A DNA stretch of 54,237 bases from positions 1 through 54,237 of the forward strand of contig CANNCS010000012.1 in NCBI GenBank assembly GCA_947503115.1, given 5' to 3'. The stretch's first letter is position 1; every line of letters starts with the position of its first letter. The notes under the pieces are model-generated. The model was not told the origin of the DNA, did not search any database, and saw only the letters and a list, made by a program, of their open reading frames with translations. The stretch comes from an uncultured Marivita sp. GTDB lineage: Bacteria; Pseudomonadota; Alphaproteobacteria; Rhodobacterales; Rhodobacteraceae. This document shows, in pieces, positions 25,991-35,084 of this stretch. The translations under genes were made by a program, and so were the position numbers.

Positions 25991-26677
25991 TCAAACCGAT
26001 CCGGGCCAAGGTTTCGTGTCGAAGGGCTTGGCATAGCGGGTCAGGGTTTCCCCGATGCGCAGCCCCATATCGCGCCATTCTTGGAACCACGGATCAGAGA
26101 GATGGGTCTCAACGTAGTGTTGGGCAACGTCGGAGAGTGTGACGTCATAGCCTGCGAACCGGGCCGCTACTGGGGCAAAGGCGATGTCGGCAATGGAGTA
26201 TTCCCCAAGCAGCCAAGGCCCCTTGTCGGCATAAAGCCTGCGGGCGTGGGTCCAGATGGTTTCGATCCTAGCGATGTCGGAATGTGTGGCATCGGAGAGT
26301 GTCACATCGCAGTAGGCGGTGCGCAGGTTCATCGGGCATTCGCCCCGCAGCGCCGTGAACCCGGAATGCATTTCGGCAGCGAGCGCCCGGCCAAGGCCAC
26401 GGGCGGCAGGGTCTGTAGGCCACAACCCACCGTCGGGGTGTCGGCTGTGCAGTTCCTCGGCCATGGCAAGCGAATCCCAGATCACAGTGCCTTCGGGTGT
26501 GCGCATCGCAGGGACCGTGCGTGCCGGCGCAATGTCTGCGAGCTGATCGGCGACCTTGGCCTTGTGAAAATCCACGAGGCAGATCTTGGGCGCGATGTCG
26601 AGTTTGCGGAACAGAAGCCAGCCACGCAGTGACCAGCTGGAATAGGCGTAATCGCCGATGAAAAGCTCGTAATCCAT
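25991..26677 (-). CDS. Glutathione S-transferase family protein
   Basis: A 228-residue GST with an N-terminal thioredoxin-like domain (MDYELFIGDYAYSSWSLRGW, probable catalytic Ser in the YSSWS loop), the cis-Pro region RTVPAMRT and the glutathione-binding Glu/Asp-Ser pattern IWDSLAMAEEL, then an all-helical C-terminal domain with the N-capping motif YSIADIAFAPV. The chosen ATG at 26677 has GGAGA seven bases upstream; the frame extends to 26800 without support. Substrate unknown. Confidence 0.87.
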   Translation of the reverse strand: MDYELFIGDYAYSSWSLRGWLLFRKLDIAPKICLVDFHKAKVADQLADIAPARTVPAMRTPEGTVIWDSLAMAEELHSRHPDGGLWPTDPAARGLGRALAAEMHSGFTALRGECPMNLRTAYCDVTLSDATHSDIARIETIWTHARRLYADKGPWLLGEYSIADIAFAPVAARFAGYDVTLSDVAQHYVETHLSDPWFQEWRDMGLRIGETLTRYAKPFDTKPWPGSV

Positions 26678-26826
26678 GCGGGGGTGTCTCCAATTGCCCA
26701 ACTTTCGCACAGTTCTATCGCGGTCCGATGGGCTTTCCCAATTTCGAATTGTGCGTGAAGTCATCACCGGAACGAATAGGACGCAAGGTCGTTGGCCCAA
26801 TGTTGAAACTTTTTTTCATAAATCTT

Positions 26827-26855
26827 TGATCCAAGGGCTGGGGACCCTCGTAGAC
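26827..26855 (+). promoter_or_regulatory. Possible RpoE (group IV sigma)-type promoter of rpoH2
   Basis: TGATCC (26827-26832) is the -35 hexamer I recall for Rhodobacter RpoE-ChrR promoters (TGATCC, about 18 bases, TAAGA-like). At 18 bases spacing the sequence is TAGAC (26851-26855), a partial -10 match; a better TAAGA (26860-26864) sits too far away. In Rhodobacter, rpoH2 is known to be RpoE-dependent, which makes the site credible, but the -10 is weak. Confidence 0.4.
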
Positions 26856-26884
26856 GGTATAAGAGATTAATTCAGGGGGCACCC

Positions 26885-27763
26885 ATGGCACTGGACTCGT
26901 TTAACGACCACACCCTGTCTCGTCGCGCAATGAAAGCAGAATTGCTGGACGCGGAGACGGAACTCAAGCTGGCCTATGCATGGCGCGATCAGCGCGACGA
27001 GGTTGCGCTCCATCGATTGATCACGGCGTATATGCGTCTTGCGATTTCGATGGCGTCGAAGTTCAAGCGCTATGGTGCGCCGATGAACGATCTGATCCAG
27101 GAAGCGGGTTTGGGCCTGATGAAAGCGGCAGACAAGTTTGACCCAGATCGGGGCGTGCGGTTTTCGACCTATGCTGTTTGGTGGATCAAGGCGTCCATTC
27201 AGGATTACGTGATGCGCAATTGGTCGATCGTGCGAACCGGGTCTACGTCTTCGCAGAAATCCTTGTTTTTCAACATGCGCCGGGTTCAGGCACGGCTGGA
27301 GCGAGAAGCGGCGGCTGAGGGTAAGGTACTCGAAGGGCACGAGATGCGCCGGATGATCTCGGAAGAGATTGGCGTGCCGTTGCATGATGTGGAGATGATG
27401 GAGGGCCGGTTGTCCGGGTCTGATTATTCGCTGAATGCGACGCAATCCACCGAGGATGAGGGTCGCGAGTGGATTGATGCACTGGAAGACGAGAGTGCGC
27501 AGGCGGATGAGCGGGTCGAAGAGGATTTGGACCTCGCGCAGTTGCGCCAGTGGTTGATGATGGCCATGAACCAACTGAACGAACGTGAGCGCTTCATCGT
27601 GCGCGAACGCAAGTTGCGGGAAGATGCACGGACGTTGGAGAGCTTGGGCAATGAACTGGGTCTGTCAAAGGAACGTGTGCGGCAGCTTGAGGCAGCGGCG
27701 TTTGCAAAGATCCGTAAGACACTTGAAGCGCAGAGCCCCGAGGTGCATCACTTCCTTTCATGA
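26885..27763 (+). CDS. rpoH: Heat-shock/oxidative-stress sigma factor RpoH (RpoH2 type)
   Basis: A 292-residue sigma70-family factor. Region 2 is clear (AYMRLAISMASKFKRYGAPM, then YAVWWIKASIQDYVMRNWSIVR, ending near 117). The RpoH box is QKSLFFN (124-130), specific to the heat-shock group. Region 4 has a helix-turn-helix SLGNELGLSKERVRQLEAAA. I suggest RpoH2 because of the TGATCC promoter element and the general divergence from RpoH1; paralogue assignment is tentative. The next gene starts inside its stop (four-base overlap). Confidence 0.9.
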   Translation: MALDSFNDHTLSRRAMKAELLDAETELKLAYAWRDQRDEVALHRLITAYMRLAISMASKFKRYGAPMNDLIQEAGLGLMKAADKFDPDRGVRFSTYAVWWIKASIQDYVMRNWSIVRTGSTSSQKSLFFNMRRVQARLEREAAAEGKVLEGHEMRRMISEEIGVPLHDVEMMEGRLSGSDYSLNATQSTEDEGREWIDALEDESAQADERVEEDLDLAQLRQWLMMAMNQLNERERFIVRERKLREDARTLESLGNELGLSKERVRQLEAAAFAKIRKTLEAQSPEVHHFLS

Positions 27764-28539
27764 GACATGCGCTGGCTTTAATGTTGTTCGCCCCCACGGC
27801 TTTGGTCGCTGGGGGCGTTTTTGATGGTGTGGACGTTGTGTTCCTTGGGGAGTTGCATGACAACCCGGCCCATCATTTGCGACAGGCCGAGATCGTGACC
27901 GAGTTGGCGCCACGCGCGTTGGTGTTCGAGATGCTGACGCAAGCGCAAGCGGATGTGGTGACGCCGGAGTTGGTGAAAGACGCGGCGGCGTTGGAAGCGG
28001 CTTTGGACTGGAACGCCAGCGGGTGGCCCGAATTTTCGATGTACTATCCGATCTTTGCGGCAGCCCCCGAGGCGGCGTATTTCGGGGCGGCCGTGCCAAG
28101 GGACGTGGCGCGGGCGGCGATGGCGGAGGGGTTGCACACCGGTTTTCGCGGCGATGTCGAGGACTATGGGCTGACCACGCCATTGCCTGAAGAGCAACAA
28201 GCGAAGCGCGAGGCGTTGCAACTTGCAGCCCATTGCGATGCAATGCCCGAAGAAATGCTGCCGGTGATGGTCGACATTCAGCGCTTGCGGGATGCGGAGT
28301 TAGCCTATTCTGCGGTGCAGGCGTTCGAGGCGCATGGTGGGCCTGTGGTGGTGATCACCGGGAACGGGCATGCACGGAGGGATTGGGGCGCGCCGGTTTA
28401 CCTGATGGAGGCAGCGCCCGGCTTGCGGATTGCGTCGCTTGGGCAGGGTGAGGATGATGTCGCGCCGTCCGGTCTGTTTGATGTTGTCGAAAGCGCGCCT
28501 GCTGCGGACCGTGGAGACCCTTGCGCTGCGTTCCGCTGA
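27760..28539 (+). CDS. ChaN family (haem-binding/iron-related) exported protein
   Basis: A 259-residue protein of the ChaN/PdgA-like family. The start of the mature domain has the hallmark VDVVFLGELHDNPAHHLRQA, followed by ALVFEMLTQAQADVV, typical of the TraB/ChaN/EreA fold. The N-terminal hydrophobic segment (about 1-19) is a signal peptide, but it has no lipobox cysteine, so unlike Campylobacter ChaN this protein is probably soluble in the periplasm. ChaN binds haem dimers and is linked to iron uptake; here that is by family only. It is coupled to rpoH by a four-base overlap. Confidence 0.8.
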   Translation: MRHALALMLFAPTALVAGGVFDGVDVVFLGELHDNPAHHLRQAEIVTELAPRALVFEMLTQAQADVVTPELVKDAAALEAALDWNASGWPEFSMYYPIFAAAPEAAYFGAAVPRDVARAAMAEGLHTGFRGDVEDYGLTTPLPEEQQAKREALQLAAHCDAMPEEMLPVMVDIQRLRDAELAYSAVQAFEAHGGPVVVITGNGHARRDWGAPVYLMEAAPGLRIASLGQGEDDVAPSGLFDVVESAPAADRGDPCAAFR

Positions 28540-28598
28540 TTGAGTTTTGTCCGGCGGCCCCGTAACAAAGGTACGGAACCCTGTCAGGACTGTGCCTT

Positions 28599-29792
28599 AT
28601 GTTGAGCGGCAAACGTATCCTTCTGATCATCGGCGGCGGGATCGCGGCGTATAAATGCCTCGACCTGATCCGCCGCTTGCGTGAACGCGGTGCGGCGGTG
28701 ACGCCTGTCATGACGCGGGCGGCGACCGAGTTTGTGACGCCTTTGTCAGTGTCGGCGCTCGCGGGGGAGAAGGTCTATACCGACCTGTTCGATCTGACGG
28801 ATGAAGCCGAGATGGGGCATATTCAGCTGTCCCGCGTGGCGGATCTGGTGTTGGTCGCCCCAGCGACGGCGAATCTGATGGCTAAGATGGCGCAGGGGAT
28901 GGCGGGCGATTTGGCGACGACGTTGCTTTTGGCCACGGACACACCGGTGATGATCGCCCCTGCGATGAACGTGCGGATGTGGGACCATCCGGCGACTCAG
29001 CGCAATTTGTCGGTGCTGCGGGAGGATGGGGTGTCCGTCGTGGGGCCGAATGAGGGCGATATGGCGTGCGGCGAATACGGGCCGGGGCGCATGGCGGAAC
29101 CATTGGAGATCGTCGACGCGGTTGTCGGTGCGCTGGCGGATGGGCCCTTGCGGGGCAAGCGGATTGTCGTCACCTCTGGTCCGACCCATGAGCCGATTGA
29201 TCCGGTGCGCTATATCGCCAACCGATCCTCGGGCGCGCAGGGAACGGCAATTGCCGCCGCGTTGCGCGCGCAGGGTGCCGAGGTGGTGTTTGTTACGGGC
29301 CCGGCGGATGTGTCGCCGCCTGACGGCGTCGAGGTGGTGCGAGTGGAAACCGCGCGCGAGATGCGGGCAGCGGTGCTGGCGGCCTTGCCTGCGGATGCGG
29401 CGGTGTTTGCTGCGGCGGTTGCCGATTGGCGTGTGGTCGGCGCGTCGGACAGCAAAATCAAGAAGGTTGCAGGTGCTTTGCCGACACTGGAGTTCGAAGA
29501 GAACCCTGACATTTTGGCCGAGGTGTCGCGGATGTCAGAAGATCGCCCCGCATTGGTGGTAGGTTTTGCTGCTGAAACCAATGACGTGATCGAAAACGCC
29601 ACCGCCAAGAGGGCGCGCAAGGGCTGCGACTGGATCGTCGCAAATGACGTGTCGCCTGCCACCGGAATCATGGGCGGGACCGAGAACGCGGTCACGCTTA
29701 TTTCCGAAGCCGGGTCCGAGGCGTGGCCGCGCATGGGTAAAGACGCGGTGGCGCGTCAATTGGCGGTACGGATTGCCGACGCGCTGGTCTGA
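28599..29792 (+). CDS. coaBC: Bifunctional phosphopantothenoylcysteine decarboxylase / phosphopantothenate-cysteine ligase
   Basis: A 397-residue fusion. The CoaC flavoprotein half (about 1-180) shows [16 protein letters not shown], the catalytic His in EMGHIQLSR, the PAMNVRMW substrate clamp and the CGEYGPGRM flap. The CoaB half (about 185-397) has the [19 protein letters not shown] motif and AAVADWRV. It catalyses two consecutive steps of coenzyme A synthesis. The downstream dut start is 50 bases away, and the two commonly neighbour each other in proteobacteria. Confidence 0.95.
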   Translation: MLSGKRILLIIGGGIAAYKCLDLIRRLRERGAAVTPVMTRAATEFVTPLSVSALAGEKVYTDLFDLTDEAEMGHIQLSRVADLVLVAPATANLMAKMAQGMAGDLATTLLLATDTPVMIAPAMNVRMWDHPATQRNLSVLREDGVSVVGPNEGDMACGEYGPGRMAEPLEIVDAVVGALADGPLRGKRIVVTSGPTHEPIDPVRYIANRSSGAQGTAIAAALRAQGAEVVFVTGPADVSPPDGVEVVRVETAREMRAAVLAALPADAAVFAAAVADWRVVGASDSKIKKVAGALPTLEFEENPDILAEVSRMSEDRPALVVGFAAETNDVIENATAKRARKGCDWIVANDVSPATGIMGGTENAVTLISEAGSEAWPRMGKDAVARQLAVRIADALV

Positions 29793-29812
29793 CCGCACGG
29801 TCGGGCCATTTT

Positions 29813-29836
29813 GCATATTTGGAAAAAGAAGAAGGG
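29813..29836 (+). repeat. 24-bp leader repeat, copy 1 (before dut)
   Basis: The sequence GCATATTTGGAAAAAGAA followed by GAAGGG is identical over 24 bases to 52719-52742. Here it ends six bases before the preferred GTG of dut, so its GAAGAAGGG end can act as the ribosome site. A CACGGTC heptamer precedes both copies by 6-10 bases. Confidence 0.75.
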
Positions 29837-29842
29837 CAAAGC

Positions 29843-30301
29843 GTGGTCACGATCGAGTTGACATGGGACGAGGGCGCGGACAGGTCGTTGGGACTGCCGA
29901 CCTACGCCAGTGCTGGGGCGGCAGGTGCAGACCTACGGGCGAATTTTCCTGATCGTGGCGTTGTCGCGCTGAAGCCTGGCGCGCGGGCGTTGGTGCCGAC
30001 TGGTCTGCGTATGGCGATCCCCGAAGGATTTGAAGTGCAAATTCGGCCGCGTTCCGGTTTGGCGTTGAAGCATGGGATTACCTTGCCCAACGCTCCGGGA
30101 ACCATCGACAGCGACTATCGAGGGCCTTTGGGGGTGATTCTGATGAATGCCGGGGACAAGCGGTTCGAGATTTCGCACGGTGACCGGATCGCGCAAATGG
30201 TGGTGGCACCTGTGTTGCGCGCGGAGTTCGCTTTGGTTGACACGCTGGACGACACGTTGCGGGGCGTGGGTGGTTTTGGATCGACCGGGGTGTCAGAATG
30301 A
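29843..30301 (+). CDS. dut: Deoxyuridine 5'-triphosphate nucleotidohydrolase
   Basis: A 152-residue trimeric-type dUTPase. All five motifs are visible: [12 protein letters not shown] (1), [12 protein letters not shown] (2), [11 protein letters not shown] with the catalytic Asp (3), GDRIAQMVV (4) and the C-terminal Gly-rich arm [10 protein letters not shown] (5). It hydrolyses dUTP to dUMP and PPi, preventing uracil incorporation into DNA. A GTG start at 29843 is supported by GAAGGG seven bases upstream; an in-frame TTG at 29819 would lie inside the repeated leader and seems unlikely. The stop overlaps the next gene by four bases. Confidence 0.93.
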   Translation: MVTIELTWDEGADRSLGLPTYASAGAAGADLRANFPDRGVVALKPGARALVPTGLRMAIPEGFEVQIRPRSGLALKHGITLPNAPGTIDSDYRGPLGVILMNAGDKRFEISHGDRIAQMVVAPVLRAEFALVDTLDDTLRGVGGFGSTGVSE

Positions 30302-31371
30302 TTGTCGTCTTTGCTATGGCAGGTGCGCTTTGGGGGCTTGGCGCGCTGATGAAAATGCCGAGGAAAGCGCGATTGTATATGATCGGACTGCTTTATGTGG
30401 GTGTTCTGTTCATTCAAATCGCTTTGCCTTTGGGGCATCCGTTGCGCATGGCGACCGGCGAGAGCGCGGCGCTTTGGATACTGCTCGGCGTCTTTGCGGC
30501 TTTGGCCGTGCTGTATGGGCGGATCGTCAAAGGGTTGAAGGACCGGGCGCTGATCAAGGAACAGAGAGAGGCGTCGCCTGTTACACGGAGCGAACGTTTT
30601 TCCGCCTCGGAGCTGGAGCGCTATGCGCGCCATATCGTGCTGCGCGAGATTGGTGGCCCTGGGCAGAAGGCGTTGCGCGATGCCAAGGTGCTGGTCATTG
30701 GTGCGGGCGGTTTGGGTGCACCGGCGTTGCAGTATCTGGCAGCCGCCGGTGTTGGCACGATCGGGGTGATTGACGACGATGTTGTCGAAAATGCCAATTT
30801 GCAACGTCAGGTGATCCATCGCGATGCGGATATCGGTATGCCCAAGGTGTTTTCCGCCCAAGCTGCAATGGTGGCGCAGAACCCGCATGTCGAGGTACGC
30901 CCTTATCATCGGCGGCTGACCGAGGATATGGCGGAAAAGCTGGTGTCTGAATATGATCTGGTGCTGGATGGAACCGATAATTTCGAGACGCGCTATCTGG
31001 CAAATCGGGCCGCTGTTGCAATGGAAAAATCATTGATTTCCGGAGCTTTGTCGCAGTGGGAAGGGCAAATTTCCGTCTTTGATCCGGCGTCGGGCACGCC
31101 GTGTTACCAATGTATCTTCCCAGAGGCTCCGGCGGATGGTTTGGCCCCATCTTGTGCTGAGGCTGGTGTGATTGGGCCATTGCCGGGTGTCATCGGATCA
31201 ATGATGGCTGTGGAGGCGATCAAGTTGGTCACCGGTGCGGGACAGGCCCTGAAGGGCGAGATGTTGATTTACGATGCGCTTTGGGGAGAGACCCGAAAGA
31301 TCAGTCTGAAACCGCGCGGGGATTGCCCGATTTGCGGCGAACGTGCTGTGGACATGGCTGTGACGCGCTGA
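30298..31371 (+). CDS. Membrane-anchored HesA/MoeB/ThiF family adenylyltransferase
   Basis: A 357-residue protein with an N-terminal region of about 75 residues forming probably three membrane helices (1-17, 28-45, 57-74), a basic linker, and a complete E1-like domain. That domain has the ATP loop GAGGLG (135-140), the Arg/Gln [10 protein letters not shown] segment, two zinc-type CxxC pairs (C269/C272 and C343/C346) and a Cys at the ThiF/MoeB active-site position (C286 in [11 protein letters not shown]). MoeB and ThiF adenylate the C-terminus of a small sulfur carrier; the partner here is unknown. The membrane anchor is unusual compared with the soluble E. coli enzymes. It overlaps dut by four bases. 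Confidence 0.87.
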   Translation: MIVVFAMAGALWGLGALMKMPRKARLYMIGLLYVGVLFIQIALPLGHPLRMATGESAALWILLGVFAALAVLYGRIVKGLKDRALIKEQREASPVTRSERFSASELERYARHIVLREIGGPGQKALRDAKVLVIGAGGLGAPALQYLAAAGVGTIGVIDDDVVENANLQRQVIHRDADIGMPKVFSAQAAMVAQNPHVEVRPYHRRLTEDMAEKLVSEYDLVLDGTDNFETRYLANRAAVAMEKSLISGALSQWEGQISVFDPASGTPCYQCIFPEAPADGLAPSCAEAGVIGPLPGVIGSMMAVEAIKLVTGAGQALKGEMLIYDALWGETRKISLKPRGDCPICGERAVDMAVTR

Positions 31372-31396
31372 CACCGCTTTCCTTTTGCGTGGGCCA

Positions 31397-31425
31397 TTGT
31401 TGTTGGCCTCGGACGGCCCTAGGTT
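31397..31425 (+). promoter_or_regulatory. Possible promoter of the M3 peptidase gene
   Basis: TTGTTG, 17-base spacer, TAGGTT, located about 30 bases before the start codon. A weak match called by eye. Confidence 0.25.
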
Positions 31426-31451
31426 TTGTTCAAACCGATTAGGAGCGTTCG

Positions 31452-33464
31452 ATGACAAACCCGTTGCTTGAAACCTGGGCCACCGACTTTGGCCTGCCGC
31501 CGTTCGACTTGGTCAAAGATGCGCATTTTGCGCCTGCGATCGAGGCTGCGATGGCCGAAGGGCTGGCAGAGGTCGAGGCTGTGGCAACCAACGCGGAGCC
31601 GCCGACTTTCGAAAACACCGTTGAAGGTTTGATGAAGACGGGGTCGGCCTTGGACCGGGTGTTGGGGGTGTTCTACAACCTTGCAGGCGCCGACAGTACG
31701 GACATGCGCGAAGAGATCATGCGGGAATTTTCACCCAAGTTGGCGGCCCATTCTGCTGCGATCTATGGCAATCAGGCGCTGTTTGCGCGGATCGAACAGG
31801 TTTGGTTGGCGCGCGAAGCGTTGGATCTGACGCCTGAACAGGCGCGCGTGTTGATGTTGACCCATCGCGGTTTTGTGCGGGCAGGCGCCGCGTTGACCGG
31901 GGATGAGGCTGCGCGGATGAAAGAGATCAAGGGGCGGTTGGCCACCTTGGGCACCCAGTTCGGGCAGAACCTTTTGGCGGATGAGCGGGATTGGCAGCGG
32001 GCGCTTTCGGAGGACGAGCTTGAGGGGTTGCCGGGATTCGTGGTGAGCGCGGTGCGTGCGGCGGGCAAAGAACGCGGGGCGGATGGCCCTGTCTTGACCC
32101 TGTCACGATCGGTGATCGTGCCGTTTTTGCAGTTTTGCCCGAACCGGTCTTTGCGGGAAGAGGCGTGGCGGGCGTGGGCCGCGCGCGGTGAGAATGGCGG
32201 CAAGACTGACAATCGCGGTGTGGCGGCCGAGATTCTGGCGTTGCGGCAGGAGCGGGCCAACCTGCTGGGATATGACGATTTTGCGTCTTACAAGCTTGAG
32301 ACGGAGATGGCGAAGACTCCGGAGGCCGTTCGCGGTTTGTTAATGGATGTGTGGAAACCTGCGAAAGCGCGGGCTTTGGCAGATGCCGCGCTTTTGGAAG
32401 AAAGGATGTTGGCCGATGGTGTGAACGGGCCGCTTCAGGCGTGGGATTGGCGGTACTATTCCGAGGCGCGGCGCCGCGAGGAGTTTGCGCTCAACGAGGC
32501 AGAGTTGAAGCCGTATTTCCAGTTGGAAAAGATGATCGAGGCGTCGTTTGCCTGTGCCAACCGGTTGTTCGGGTTGGAGTTCAGGCCATTGGATGTGGCG
32601 CTGTATCACGCGGACGCGCGGGCGTGGGACGTGACGCGGAACGGGCAACATGTGGCGGTGTTTATCGGGGACTACTTTGCGCGGACGTCGAAGCGGTCGG
32701 GCGCGTGGTGTTCGGCGATGCGGTCGCAGCGCAAGTTCCCGGATGTGCAAGCGCCGATTGTCGTGAATGTCTGCAATTTCGCCAAGGGTGATCCGGCGCT
32801 GTTGTCTTATGACGATGCGCGGACGTTGTTTCATGAATTCGGTCACGCTCTGCACCAGATGTTGTCGGATGTGACCTATGACATGATCTCGGGTACGTCG
32901 GTTGCGCGGGACTTTGTTGAGTTACCAAGCCAGCTTTATGAGCATTGGCTGGAAGTGCCGGAGGTGTTGCAGGAATTTGCGATACACGCAGAAACCGGAG
33001 AGGCGATGCCGCAGGAGATGTTGGACAAAGTGCTGGGGGCGGCGACCTATGATATGGGGTTCCAGACGGTGGAATACGTGGCCTCGGCACTGGTTGACCT
33101 AGCGTTTCACGAAGGGGAACCGCCCGCCGATCCGATGGCGGAACAGGTCAAGGTGCTGGCGGAATTGGGAATGCCCGAAGCGATTGTCATGCGCCACGCG
33201 ACACCGCATTTCGCCCATGTGTTCACCGGAGACGGCTATTCGTCTGGGTACTACAGCTACATGTGGTCCGAAGTGATGGATGCGGACGCTTTCGAGGCAT
33301 TCGAGGAAGCCGGCGGCGCGTTTGATCCAGCGATGGCGGGCAAACTTGAGGAGTTCATCTTGTCTGCCGGCGGGTCCGAAGAGGCGGACGTGCTTTATAC
33401 CAAGTTCCGTGGGCGGATGCCCGGAGTTGAAGCGCTGTTGAAAGGGCGTGGGTTGGCGGCCTAG
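31452..33464 (+). CDS. M3 family oligopeptidase (oligopeptidase A / Dcp-like)
   Basis: A 670-residue zinc metallopeptidase. The catalytic motif HEFGHALH starts at residue 461, with the downstream third ligand Glu in the ARDFVELPSQLYEHW stretch. The N-terminal helical region and overall length match the PrlC/Dcp group of cytoplasmic peptidases that degrade short peptides, including cleaved signal peptides. Its start follows AGGAGCGTTCG. It is monocistronic, about 80 bases after the ThiF-like gene. Confidence 0.93.
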   Translation: MTNPLLETWATDFGLPPFDLVKDAHFAPAIEAAMAEGLAEVEAVATNAEPPTFENTVEGLMKTGSALDRVLGVFYNLAGADSTDMREEIMREFSPKLAAHSAAIYGNQALFARIEQVWLAREALDLTPEQARVLMLTHRGFVRAGAALTGDEAARMKEIKGRLATLGTQFGQNLLADERDWQRALSEDELEGLPGFVVSAVRAAGKERGADGPVLTLSRSVIVPFLQFCPNRSLREEAWRAWAARGENGGKTDNRGVAAEILALRQERANLLGYDDFASYKLETEMAKTPEAVRGLLMDVWKPAKARALADAALLEERMLADGVNGPLQAWDWRYYSEARRREEFALNEAELKPYFQLEKMIEASFACANRLFGLEFRPLDVALYHADARAWDVTRNGQHVAVFIGDYFARTSKRSGAWCSAMRSQRKFPDVQAPIVVNVCNFAKGDPALLSYDDARTLFHEFGHALHQMLSDVTYDMISGTSVARDFVELPSQLYEHWLEVPEVLQEFAIHAETGEAMPQEMLDKVLGAATYDMGFQTVEYVASALVDLAFHEGEPPADPMAEQVKVLAELGMPEAIVMRHATPHFAHVFTGDGYSSGYYSYMWSEVMDADAFEAFEEAGGAFDPAMAGKLEEFILSAGGSEEADVLYTKFRGRMPGVEALLKGRGLAA

Positions 33465-33515
33465 GGCCGCCACAGTTCCGACTGGTCCTGACCGGCATTG
33501 TCCGGTGTCACCTTG

Positions 33516-34355
33516 TCATCGCGCCGTGGCGAATAGCGGGATGGGCGGGGTGACAAGCTGGCGCGGGTGCTGGTGTGTGGTTTTGAACCCGGGCCAGACG
33601 GCGGGAAGGAGGCCGCGCAGGTCGACCGGTTTCTCGCGCCCTTCCGGGCGGCGCGTGACGTTGGCGGGTGTGATGTACGGTCGCTTGTAACTGTCATGTT
33701 TGACCCAGGTCTCGCGGCCAATGTCGCGCCAGACGCCATCGGTGTTCTTCACCACGCGTTCACGGCGGATTTCGAACGTGTGAGGCACGCCCATCACCTT
33801 CTTCCGTGGGAAGATCTCCCGCTCGGAAACGAAGGCGATGTCGGCCGCGCCGAGCATGCTGGTTTTGGTTTCGAAGCAGCTGTCCCAGTCCTTCCCGTCA
33901 AAGCTCAATGGCGCTTCTTTCAGGGGCCGACGGGATTGGAGCGCATCGCAGTATGGACCGCTCGGGTTCTTCAGCGCGATGTGCTCGAACGCGTTGCGTT
34001 CAAAGCCGCGCTTCGAATCCAGCACGAGGACGCCGTCGAAACCGCTCAGCAGGAGCCGCGCGGCCAGGTCTTCCTTGCTTTTCGCAGCAGGTCGGTAGCC
34101 GCGATACTGTTCCGCCTGTATGGCGATGGTTCCATGGGGCTCGATGGCAGTGAGCGGGATGTCGTTCGCCTGATAGGATCGGGCAACCTTGTCGGCGGCT
34201 GGCGCCAGCACGAATTTCGGGGCAACGAGCAGCACGAGCAACAGGGCAAGGCCGATGGCCCAGCCATAGGGAAGGCCCAGTCTGGACGCCAGATACATGA
34301 GCCAGCCGCCTATCGCGATCAGGGCCAGCGCAAAGACAAGGCTGTAGATGCTCAT
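33516..34355 (-). CDS. Hypothetical membrane-anchored protein
   Basis: A 279-residue protein with two N-terminal hydrophobic helices (about 4-20 and 30-48) and a roughly 220-residue soluble domain containing two cysteines (in SGPYCDALQ and WDSCFETK) that could form a disulfide if periplasmic. I do not recognise the family. The ATG at 34355 has no Shine-Dalgarno. The reading frame remains open upstream for about 55 codons and encodes another hydrophobic stretch (VVLAFLVIATIVAIA) but holds no ATG, GTG or TTG, so the true N-terminus is doubtful. It is convergent with the M3 peptidase gene. Confidence 0.6.
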   Translation of the reverse strand: MSIYSLVFALALIAIGGWLMYLASRLGLPYGWAIGLALLLVLLVAPKFVLAPAADKVARSYQANDIPLTAIEPHGTIAIQAEQYRGYRPAAKSKEDLAARLLLSGFDGVLVLDSKRGFERNAFEHIALKNPSGPYCDALQSRRPLKEAPLSFDGKDWDSCFETKTSMLGAADIAFVSEREIFPRKKVMGVPHTFEIRRERVVKNTDGVWRDIGRETWVKHDSYKRPYITPANVTRRPEGREKPVDLRGLLPAVWPGFKTTHQHPRQLVTPPIPLFATAR

Positions 34356-34540
34356 GGTTAACGAAGACGCGCTATGGGCAAGGCCGGATCCAACCGCAGC
34401 GAGGCCGAAAAGCAGAAAAGGCGATGCGATAGCGACAATGGTCGCGATGACGAGAAAGGCGAGGACTACTGAATTGCTCCGAACAAGAATACGGAAGCAT
34501 GGATGCGTGGAACCTTGGCGCTAGACAAGACGGGATCGTG

Positions 34541-34912
34541 TCAATCCTGAGGCGTCGGATCGGTTCCTTCCAGCGATGCTGCGACGGGAATGTTGAGCTT
34601 TTCGTGCTCGAGAAACGCCTCGAAGGCGTCGAGGTTGACGGCTTCGAACTGACCAAAGCTCTGCATCCAGATGCTGGCATCACGCAGGGCATATGGTTCC
34701 AGCTTGCACCACTTCACCCGCCCACGTTTTTCCTGACTGATCAGTCCGGAATTGGCGAGGATCATCAGGTGTTTCGAAATGGCGGCCAGCGACATATCGA
34801 ACGGCTCGGCCACGTCGGTCACGGCCATGTCGTCTTCAAGCAGCATCGACAGGATCTGCCGGCGGGTCGGGTCGGCCAGAGCGGCGAAGACAGTATCGAG
34901 TGTTGGTGCCAT
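34541..34912 (-). CDS. ArsR-family winged-helix transcriptional regulator
   Basis: A 123-residue winged-helix protein: TLDTVFAALADPTRRQIL, then the recognition helix SLAAISKHLMILANSGLI and a beta-wing QEKRGRVKWCKL. It has no CxC metal site of classical ArsR, so it belongs to the group often paired with SRPBCC/AHSA1 genes; no such gene is adjacent. I choose the ATG at 34912. It lacks a Shine-Dalgarno, but a TTGAGT/TACTGC promoter ends only five bases before it, so a leaderless message is likely. An in-frame ATG at 34975 would add 21 residues that overlap the operator. Confidence 0.82.
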   Translation of the reverse strand: MAPTLDTVFAALADPTRRQILSMLLEDDMAVTDVAEPFDMSLAAISKHLMILANSGLISQEKRGRVKWCKLEPYALRDASIWMQSFGQFEAVNLDAFEAFLEHEKLNIPVAASLEGTDPTPQD

Positions 34913-34942
34913 GGGTCGCAGTAGACGACTGTATTGGGGAAA

Positions 34943-34960
34943 CTCAACCGGAAAGTTGAA
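34943..34960. promoter_or_regulatory. Putative operator of the ArsR-family regulator
   Basis: The inverted repeat TCAAC-CGGAAA-GTTGA lies 32 bases upstream of the regulator's ATG and overlaps the -35 hexamer (TTGAGT on the minus strand, followed by an 18-base spacer and TACTGC). This is a standard layout for autorepression. It is also close enough to influence divergent transcription towards the F0 operon, though the atpI promoter is about 120 bases away. Confidence 0.5.
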
Positions 34961-35084
34961 TATGGAGAATGGCATGAAATCATTCAATTCAGGCCTGCGA
35001 CCGATTGGATTGCGCGCGCGCCGACTGATAAGAATGAAATTAAATCAGATAGTTAGGTTGTATGAGTGTGCGCTAACCAGCGCC

